Source of the DNA: Sphingomonas hankookensis
GTDB lineage: Bacteria; Pseudomonadota; Alphaproteobacteria; Sphingomonadales; Sphingomonadaceae
Assembly (NCBI RefSeq): GCF_022664465.1
Contig: NZ_JAKREV010000007.1
Location: 1-64,000, forward strand
Direction: 5' to 3'
Length of the DNA stretch: 64,000 bases
Position numbers and translations under genes: made by a program. The notes beneath the pieces were generated by a model. It ran no database searches. It saw only the letters and a list, made by a program, of their open reading frames with translations, and was not told the origin of the DNA. Of this stretch, positions 58,644 through 64,000 are shown piece after piece. How positions within the stretch are numbered: the stretch's first letter is position 1; each line of letters opens with the position of its first letter.

Positions 58644-59018
58644 ATGGGAAATCTATTCATCGTCATGGCCGGGGGCGCTGTCGGCGCGGGCCTGCGGCAT
58701 CTGTTCGGGCGGTGGGCGCTCGCGAGCTTCGGCCCCGGCTATCCGTGGGGGACGCTGGGCGTCAACCTGATCGGCGGGCTGGCGATGGGGCTGCTGGTCG
58801 GCGTGCTGGCGCGTGAGGGCGGCAGCGAGCCGCTGCGCCTTGCGCTGGGCGTCGGGGTGCTGGGCGGGTTCACCACCTTCTCCGCCTTCTCGCTCGACAT
58901 GATCACGATGGTCGAACGCGGCGCTATTGCGAGCGCGATCGGCTATGCACTGGTATCGGTGATCGGCGCGGCCGCGGCGCTGTTCGTCGGACTACAACTG
59001 ACGCGGGGAGCGGCATGA
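58644..59018 (+). CDS. crcB: Fluoride ion channel CrcB/Fluc
   Basis: A 124-residue membrane protein with four helices. GGAVGAGLRHLFGRW, YPWGTLGVNLIGGLAMGLLVGVL and GVLGGFTTFSAFSLDMITM carry the conserved Arg, Asn and the TTFSxF fluoride track. It works as a dual-topology dimer that exports fluoride. It leads a compact operon of six genes with overlaps up to ATP12. I looked for a fluoride riboswitch upstream and did not see one. Confidence 0.95.
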   Translation: MGNLFIVMAGGAVGAGLRHLFGRWALASFGPGYPWGTLGVNLIGGLAMGLLVGVLAREGGSEPLRLALGVGVLGGFTTFSAFSLDMITMVERGAIASAIGYALVSVIGAAAALFVGLQLTRGAA

Positions 59019-60109
59019 GCGACAACGACGTCCGGCAATTCACGGTCGGGGCCGACGACGACGGCATCCGGCTGGACCGCTGGTTCAAGCGGCATCTGCC
59101 CGATACCAGCTTCAACATCGTATCGCGCTGGGCGCGCACCGGGCAGCTCCGCATCGATGGCGGGCGGGCGCAGCCCGGCGCGCGGCTGTCCGCCGGTCAG
59201 GTCTTGCGCGTGCCGCCGCCCGAATCAGCGATCGTGGCGCAACCCAAGCCCAAGGCGGAGCGCGCGCCGCTGTCGGCCGAACAGACCGAGTTCGCACAGT
59301 CGCTGGTGATCCACCGCGACAAGCAGGCGATCGTGCTGAACAAGCCGCCGGGCCTCGCCACGCAGGGCGGGACCAAGACCCACGACCATGTCGACGGGCT
59401 GCTCGACGCACTGCAGTTCGATGGCGAGAGTCGGCCGAAGCTGGTCCACCGGCTGGACAAGGATACGTCGGGCGCGCTGCTGATCGCGCGTACTGCGCGG
59501 GCAGCGGCGTTCTTCGCCAAGTCGTTTTCGGGGCGCACCGCCAAGAAGGTCTATTGGGCGCTGGTCGTCGGCATCCCCGACATTTCGGACGGCATCATCG
59601 ACCTGCCGATCGCCAAGCAGCCGGGTACCGGCGGCGAGAAGATGCATGTCGACGAAGCGGAAGGCCAGCCGGCCCGGTCGCGCTACCGCGTGATCGAACG
59701 CGTCGGCAACCGCGCCGCCTGGGTCGAACTGCAACCCTTTACCGGGCGCACCCACCAGTTGCGTGTGCACATGTCGGCGATCGGGCATCCGATCGTCGGC
59801 GACGGCAAATATGGCGGGCAGGCCGCGTTCCTGACCGGCGGGGTCAGCCGCAAGATGCACCTGCACGCGCGGCGCATCCGCATCGACCATCCCGATGGCG
59901 GACAGGTCGATGTGACCGCCGAGCTGCCGCCGCATTTCGCGGAGAGCATCGACCTGCTGGGCTTCGACATGAGCCTTGGCAACGCGATGATCGACGACAC
60001 CCCGCCGCCGGTGACGAAGGCCGACCTGAAGGCGAAAGCCAAGGCGCATGCCAAGAACTATCGCAAGGAGCGCCGCGGCGAACGGCGGTCGCGGGGCAGT
60101 CGCGACTGA
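59015..60109 (+). CDS. rluC: RluC/RluD-type 23S rRNA pseudouridine synthase
   Basis: A 364-residue enzyme. S4-like N-terminal domain GIRLDRWFKRHLPDTSFNIVSRWARTGQLRIDG, catalytic block KLVHRLDKDTSGALLIARTARAA with the active-site Asp, and PFTGRTHQLRVHMSAIGHPIVGDGKYGG. A basic C-terminal tail (KAKAKAHAKNYRKERRGERRSRGSRD) probably binds RNA. It overlaps crcB by four bases. Whether it is RluC or RluD cannot be settled here. Confidence 0.9.
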   Translation: MSDNDVRQFTVGADDDGIRLDRWFKRHLPDTSFNIVSRWARTGQLRIDGGRAQPGARLSAGQVLRVPPPESAIVAQPKPKAERAPLSAEQTEFAQSLVIHRDKQAIVLNKPPGLATQGGTKTHDHVDGLLDALQFDGESRPKLVHRLDKDTSGALLIARTARAAAFFAKSFSGRTAKKVYWALVVGIPDISDGIIDLPIAKQPGTGGEKMHVDEAEGQPARSRYRVIERVGNRAAWVELQPFTGRTHQLRVHMSAIGHPIVGDGKYGGQAAFLTGGVSRKMHLHARRIRIDHPDGGQVDVTAELPPHFAESIDLLGFDMSLGNAMIDDTPPPVTKADLKAKAKAHAKNYRKERRGERRSRGSRD

Positions 60110-60684
60110 TGCATCCGAATGCGGCGTTTCGGATGGAGGAGAACGCGGCGCGGGCGTTCGTGGCCGATGAAGGATTCGGCCAGCTGTTCGTGACCACCCC
60201 CGATGGCCCGCGCGTGGCGCAGGTGCCGGCGGTGGCGGACGCGGACGGTATTTTGCGCTTCCATATCGCGCGCGGCAACGCGGTGACGCCCCATCTGGAC
60301 GGGGCCAGCGCGTTGTTCGTCGTGCAGGGGCCGCATGCCTATATCCCGCCCGGATGGTATGCGGCGGGACCGGACGAGGTGCCGACGTGGAATTATGTGT
60401 CGGTCGAGGTCGAGGGCAAGGTCCGTGCGCTCGACCGTGCCGCACTGCGTGACCAGCTCGACACGCTCACCGCGACCTTCGAATCCGAACCGCTATGGTC
60501 GATGGAACAGATGAACCCGAAAAAGGCGGAGGCGATGATGAACGCCATCATCGCCTTCGAACTGGTGCCGACCGCATGGCGCGGGACAGCCAAGCTGAAC
60601 CAGAACAAGCCGGCGGAGGTTCGCGCGCGCGTTGCCGATCGGCTGGGCGATCATCCGTTGGCGGCATGGATGCGGGTGCCATGA
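60109..60684 (+). CDS. PaiB-like FMN-binding protein
   Basis: A 191-residue protein of the FMN-binding negative transcriptional regulator family (PaiB). HPNAAFRMEENAARAFVADEGFGQLFVTTPDGPRVAQVPAVAD, ALFVVQGPHAYIPPGWY, VPTWNYVSVEVEGKVR and WSMEQMNPKKAEAMMNAIIAFEL are diagnostic. Despite the name it has a split-barrel flavin fold, not an HTH, and may be an enzyme. TGATG overlap with the preceding gene. Confidence 0.92.
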   Translation: MHPNAAFRMEENAARAFVADEGFGQLFVTTPDGPRVAQVPAVADADGILRFHIARGNAVTPHLDGASALFVVQGPHAYIPPGWYAAGPDEVPTWNYVSVEVEGKVRALDRAALRDQLDTLTATFESEPLWSMEQMNPKKAEAMMNAIIAFELVPTAWRGTAKLNQNKPAEVRARVADRLGDHPLAAWMRVP

Positions 60685-61340
60685 CCCGCCTTGCCGTGTT
60701 CGATTGCGACGGGACGCTGGCCGACGGGCAGGCGAATATCTGCCTCGCCATGGCGCTGGCCTTTGCCGATGCCGGCCTGCCCGATCCCGATCCGCGCGAC
60801 GTGCGACGGATCGTGGGGCTGAGCCTGCCGCAGGCGGTGGCGTCGCTGGTGCCGGGCAGCACGGCCGTGCTGCACGAGGCGGTGGCAGAAGGGTATAAGC
60901 GCCATTTCCGGGCGATGCGCAGCGACGGGCGGCTGGCGGAGGAACCGCTGTTCCCCGGCATCGTCGACGCGCTCACCGCGCTGCTCGACCATGGATGGAG
61001 GCTGGGCATCGCGACCGGCAAGTCGGATCGTGGCCTGTCGCTGTTGCTGACGCATCACGGGCTGACGCAGCATTTCGTGACGCTGCAGACCGCCGACCGG
61101 CATCCGTCCAAGCCGCATCCGGCGATGCTGTTCGCCGCGATGGGCGAAGCCGGCATCCATGCCGATCGCACCGTCATGATCGGCGATACCGGGTTCGACA
61201 TGGCGATGGCGGTTGCGGCGGGAACGCAGGCGATCGGCGTCACCTGGGGTTATCATGGTCCCGACGAACTGGTCGCTGCCGGCGCGGATCGGCTGTGCGA
61301 CGATGCCGCCACCCTCCCTGTCCTGCTGGAGCAGTCATGA
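60681..61340 (+). CDS. HAD hydrolase, phosphoglycolate phosphatase-like
   Basis: A 219-residue phosphatase. Motif I FDCDGTLADG, motif II IATGKSDRGL, Lys in HPSKPHPAML and motif III MIGDTGFDMAMAVAAG, with a helical cap between. In alphaproteobacteria this gene is regularly next to an RluC and ATP12 gene. It overlaps both neighbours (ATGA). Substrate not deducible. Confidence 0.93.
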   Translation: MTRLAVFDCDGTLADGQANICLAMALAFADAGLPDPDPRDVRRIVGLSLPQAVASLVPGSTAVLHEAVAEGYKRHFRAMRSDGRLAEEPLFPGIVDALTALLDHGWRLGIATGKSDRGLSLLLTHHGLTQHFVTLQTADRHPSKPHPAMLFAAMGEAGIHADRTVMIGDTGFDMAMAVAAGTQAIGVTWGYHGPDELVAAGADRLCDDAATLPVLLEQS

Positions 61341-61546
61341 CCGACGACGCGCTTGCCCGTAACCGCTGGATGATATTGGTCGCGATCCGCATCGTCACCG
61401 CGTGCGGCGCGGTGTTCGGCGTCATCCTGGTGGCGCGCGCGCAGGACACCACGATGCGCGTACTGGGCGTCGCGATCGTATTGTCGGCGCTATATGCGAT
61501 GGCGGTCGTACCGCGCGGGCTGCTGGCCAAATGGCGCAGCCAGTGA
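61337..61546 (+). CDS. Small membrane protein
   Basis: A 69-residue protein with two hydrophobic helices (WMILVAIRIVTACGAVFGVILVA and VLGVAIVLSALYAMAVV) and a basic end. ATGA overlap with the HAD gene, and its end overlaps the ATP12 start (GTGA). A conserved small protein in this operon by position; role unknown. Confidence 0.8.
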   Translation: MTDDALARNRWMILVAIRIVTACGAVFGVILVARAQDTTMRVLGVAIVLSALYAMAVVPRGLLAKWRSQ

Positions 61547-62226
61547 AGCGGTTCTGGCGCGAGGTCGCGGTCACGGCGGAGGGCGGCATCGCGCTCGACG
61601 GACGGCCGGTGCGGACGCCCGGACGATTGCCGCTGGTGGTGCCGTTCGCGGCACTGGCGGAGGGGATTGCCGACGAATGGCGTACGGTTGGGGAAACGGT
61701 CGATCCGCGCACGATGCCGCTGACGGGCCTTGCCAACGCCGCGATCGAGCGGATCGCGCCCGAGCCGCACGCCTTCGCCGGGGGACTTGCGGTCTATGGC
61801 GGCAGCGACCTGCTCTGCTACCGCGCCGAGCCGGGACCGTTGGCGGACCGGCAGGCGGCGGCATGGGACAAGGTGCTCGGCTGGGCGCGCGAACGCTACG
61901 GCGTCGACTTCGTCGTGACCGATGGCGTCATGCCGGTCGAACAGCCACCGCGCACGCTGGCCCGGCTGCGCGAGGCGACGGTAGCGCTGTCGCCATGGGA
62001 GCTGGCGCCGCTGTCGCCGATCGTCGGGCTGACCGGATCGCTGCTGCTGGGCCTCGCGGTCGTCGAACGGGCGATCGATGCGGATGGCGCATGGGCGGCG
62101 GCGCATGTCGACGAGGACTGGCAGATCGAACAATGGGGCGAGGACGTGCTGGCCGCCGAAACCCGTGCCGCCCGCGCAGGCGAGTATCACGCGGCGATCC
62201 GCTTCCTCGACCTTATCCGCGCCTGA
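61543..62226 (+). CDS. ATP12-family F1-ATPase assembly chaperone
   Basis: A protein of 227 residues. KRFWREVAVTAEGGIALDGRPVRTPGRLPLVVPFAALAEGIADEWRTVGETVDPRTMPLTGLANAAIERIA and LCYRAEGP-like LLCYRAEPGPLADRQAAAWDKVL are typical of ATP12, which binds the alpha subunit during F1 assembly in alphaproteobacteria and mitochondria. The GTG at 61543 overlapping the previous stop is preferred; an in-frame ATG at 61531 is the alternative. The last 14 bp overlap the convergent LacI gene. Confidence 0.93.
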   Translation: MKRFWREVAVTAEGGIALDGRPVRTPGRLPLVVPFAALAEGIADEWRTVGETVDPRTMPLTGLANAAIERIAPEPHAFAGGLAVYGGSDLLCYRAEPGPLADRQAAAWDKVLGWARERYGVDFVVTDGVMPVEQPPRTLARLREATVALSPWELAPLSPIVGLTGSLLLGLAVVERAIDADGAWAAAHVDEDWQIEQWGEDVLAAETRAARAGEYHAAIRFLDLIRA

Positions 62227-63217
62227 CCGGGCCGCACGACCCGCCGATCGACAGCGACAGCGTCGCGGTCAGCGGCGCATCGTCCGCCCCGCCTTCGATC
62301 CGGTCGATCAGGTGGGTCGTGATCACCGCCGCCATCTCGGCGATCGGACGGTGTACCGTGGTCAGCGCGGGGGTGAGCATCCGCGCCAGAATGCTGCCGT
62401 CGAAGCCGACGACCGACAGGTCGCCCGGCACGTCGATCGTCAGCGACGCCGCGACCTTCAGCACCGCCGCCGCCATCACGTCGTTGCCGGCGAAGATCGC
62501 GGTCGGGCGCGGGTCGGCCTGCAACAGCCGGGTCGCCGCCGCCACGCCGCTGTCGAAGCCGTAATCGCCTTCCGCTTCGTGCGTGAGGGTCAGGCGATGG
62601 TCGGCCAGTCCGGCGACGAATCCCGTGCGGCGCTCACGGGCGGAGGGGGCATCGGCCGGGCCGGACAGCAGGGCGATCCGGCGATGGCCGAGCGCGACGA
62701 GATGGTCGGCAACCGCCCGTGCCGCGCCCTGTTCGTCGGACACCAGCACCGCGCCATAGCCGGCGAGCGGAACGGAGGAGAGCGCGACCGCCGGCACGCC
62801 CATCGCGGCCAGCGCCCCGGCCACGCCTGCGATGCCCGACACCGGCGGCACGACCACCATGCCGTCGACCCGCGACCGGCCGGCGAAATCGAGTACGTCG
62901 GCCACCGGGTCGCCGTCACCCGGCGCGACCGGATGCACCACCAGTTCATAGCCGCGCGCCGCCGCCGCGCCGACGATCCCGCGCTGTAGCGGATCGAGCA
63001 CCAGCGCGTTGCGGTCGTTATGCGCCAGCCCGAGCAGGAACGACCGCCCGGTCGCCAGTCCCCGCGCCCGCGCGCTGGGCCGGAACTGCAACGCGGCGAC
63101 GACCGCCTCCACCTGCTCGCGCGTGGCGGCATTGACCAGCGGCGACCGGTTGAGCACGCGCGACACGGTGCGGATCGACACCCCGGCACGCGCCGCGACG
63201 TCGGCGATGGTGGTCAT
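62213..63217 (-). CDS. LacI/GalR family regulator
   Basis: A 334-residue repressor. HTH TTIADVAARAGVSIRTVSRVLNRSPLVNAATREQVEAVVAALQFRPSARARGLATG and a periplasmic-binding-protein-like effector domain (AIFAGNDVMAAAVLKVAASLTIDVPGDLSVVGFDGSILARML). Sugar-responsive by family. No sugar genes adjoin it; a LacI-type operator-like palindrome lies at 46108 in the glycan locus. Confidence 0.93.
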   Translation of the reverse strand: MTTIADVAARAGVSIRTVSRVLNRSPLVNAATREQVEAVVAALQFRPSARARGLATGRSFLLGLAHNDRNALVLDPLQRGIVGAAAARGYELVVHPVAPGDGDPVADVLDFAGRSRVDGMVVVPPVSGIAGVAGALAAMGVPAVALSSVPLAGYGAVLVSDEQGAARAVADHLVALGHRRIALLSGPADAPSARERRTGFVAGLADHRLTLTHEAEGDYGFDSGVAAATRLLQADPRPTAIFAGNDVMAAAVLKVAASLTIDVPGDLSVVGFDGSILARMLTPALTTVHRPIAEMAAVITTHLIDRIEGGADDAPLTATLSLSIGGSCGPVRRG

Positions 63218-63418
63218 CGGCCAGGCCCCGGCCGGGACATGGCATGCGGGGCGGGAACTGCCTCGGCCGTTCCCACCCCGTCATGGTTCGGCGATGCGGC
63301 GTCCGAGGGCGCGAACCACCGCATCGTCTGGATCGTCAGCAACCGGCCTCTCCTTCTCGCCCCCGCAAGGTATAGGTGATGCCGGCCGCCGCTGTCGAAC
63401 GGTCAGGCGAGCGAACGA

Positions 63419-63844
63419 TCAGGCAAGCGTCAGGCCGACATCGACATTGCCGCGCGTCGCGTTCGAATAGGGACAGATGCCGTGCGCGGTATCGACCAGC
63501 GCCTGCGCCTGTTGCGGATCAACGCCAGGCACCGATACCTTCAGGTCGGCGGTGATGCCGAACCCGCCCAGCGCGCGCGGACCGATGCCGACGGTCGCGG
63601 TCACCGCGACGTCGTTGGGCACCTTGATCCCCAGCTGCTGGCCGGCGACCTTCATCGCCCCGATGAAGCAGGCGGCATAGCCGGCCGCGAACAGCTGTTC
63701 CGGATTGCTGCCATCGCCACCGGCGCCGCCCAGTTCGCGCGGGGTCGACAGCTTGATGTCGACGCGCCCGTCCTCGCTACGGGCATGGCCTTCGCGACCG
63801 CCGGTAGCGGTGGCAGTGGTGCTGTACTTGACGTCGACTGACAT
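63419..63844 (-). CDS. ohr: Organic hydroperoxide resistance protein (Ohr/OsmC family)
   Basis: A protein of 141 residues. The two reactive Cys are in AAGYAACFIGAM and GICPYSNATRGNVDV, with the Ohr-type LGGAGGDGSNPEQLFAAG Glu/Arg support. It reduces organic hydroperoxides using lipoylated partners. The ATG at 63844 follows GGAG; an ATG 12 bp earlier is weaker. It is divergent from an OhrR-like regulator with two palindromes between. The 200-bp gap on its other side (63218-63418) holds nothing recognised. Confidence 0.95.
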   Translation of the reverse strand: MSVDVKYSTTATATGGREGHARSEDGRVDIKLSTPRELGGAGGDGSNPEQLFAAGYAACFIGAMKVAGQQLGIKVPNDVAVTATVGIGPRALGGFGITADLKVSVPGVDPQQAQALVDTAHGICPYSNATRGNVDVGLTLA

Positions 63845-63859
63845 GGGATGCTCCATTTG

Positions 63860-63921
63860 TTTATCGCGATAAATATTTAGGGTGCCGGTGCGGGACTGTC
63901 CAGCATTATTTATCGCGACAA
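63860..63921. promoter_or_regulatory. Two OhrR-type operators
   Basis: TTTATCGCGATAAA at 63860-63873 is a perfect palindrome, and a second near-copy TTTATCGCGACAA is at 63909-63921. Both sit in the divergent ohr/ohrR region, where OhrR binds in reduced form and leaves on oxidation. Confidence 0.75.
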
Positions 63922-63943
63922 CCTTTCATGCTATGTCGGGCGG

Positions 63944-64000
63944 ATGACCCAGCCCCTGCCCCTCGACGACCAGCTGTGCTTCTCGCTCTATGCGGCGACG
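63944..64000 (+). CDS. ohrR: OhrR-like MarR regulator, partial at window edge
   Basis: The 19 codons available read MTQPLPLDDQLCFSLYAAT. The DDQLCFSLYAA block contains the peroxide-sensing Cys conserved at the start of OhrR proteins. The gene is divergent from ohr and continues beyond the window. Confidence 0.85.
   Translation, partial: MTQPLPLDDQLCFSLYAAT

Overview
The window looks like chromosome of a Sphingomonas-type alphaproteobacterium. The signs are high GC throughout, five TonB-dependent outer-membrane receptors in 64 kb, an ATP12-type F1-ATPase chaperone, Fur-like palindromes built on ATTGC/GCAAT, and many overlapping starts and stops (ATGA, TGATG). This assignment is inferred from gene content; there is no rRNA or marker phylogeny in the window.

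Layout. 0-3 kb: a stem-loop, a HAD phosphatase and a PIN-like protein. 3-9.2 kb: a metal-chelate uptake operon (DUF1826 protein, TonB receptor, BtuF-like lipoprotein with a frameshift, FecCD permease, ATPase, DUF5829-like protein). 9.2-10 kb: a broken GIY-YIG gene. 10-17.6 kb: a haem/siderophore block (DUF6607 protein, haem receptor, DUF4198 protein, two small unknown proteins, ferric-siderophore receptor) with two Fur-like sites. 17.7-24.9 kb: a decaying accessory stretch (amidohydrolase, broken SDR, regulator fragment, P450, saccharopine-dehydrogenase-like protein with TetR and operators, rhodanese/LysR chimera, IS110 scrap). 24.9-33.2 kb: two operon-like sets, ATP-grasp/flavin monooxygenase/symporter and TonB receptor/GPH transporter/TetR/cyclophilin. 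33.5-41.2 kb: an IS481 scrap followed by a sulfide/persulfide island (DsrE, ArsR, peroxiredoxin, two persulfide-dioxygenase-like MBL proteins, YeeE/YedE, a DUF442-SQR fusion, TauE, a DsbA-like gene). 41.3-43 kb: two small genes and a sirtuin. 43-55.7 kb: a glycan/gluconate locus with a TonB receptor, two about 1,000-residue secreted paralogues that join GH55-like twin beta-helices to a gluconolactonase-like propeller, gluconokinase, a GntR regulator, a GntP permease and a LuxR-type HTH protein. 55.7-64 kb: mainly housekeeping (MFS fragment, Mop protein, tRNA-Arg, nth, dapB, a crcB-to-ATP12 operon, a LacI regulator, Ohr and the start of OhrR).

How it works together. The gluconate locus reads as a pathway: secreted enzymes attack an unknown glycan or glycoconjugate, the receptor takes products across the outer membrane, GntP imports gluconate and GntK makes 6-phosphogluconate, with a GntR repressor probably acting at two phased operator-like sites. 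The sulfur island reads as sulfide oxidation to persulfide (SQR), persulfide oxidation to sulfite (MBL dioxygenases) and sulfite export (TauE), with sulfur import by YeeE-type channels; several of its members are broken.

Two general features stand out. At least eight genes carry frameshifts or truncations, which means either real decay of accessory regions or residual assembly indels. A degenerate dispersed repeat of nearly constant length (58-59 bp) occurs five times in the first 18 kb, always in the same orientation.
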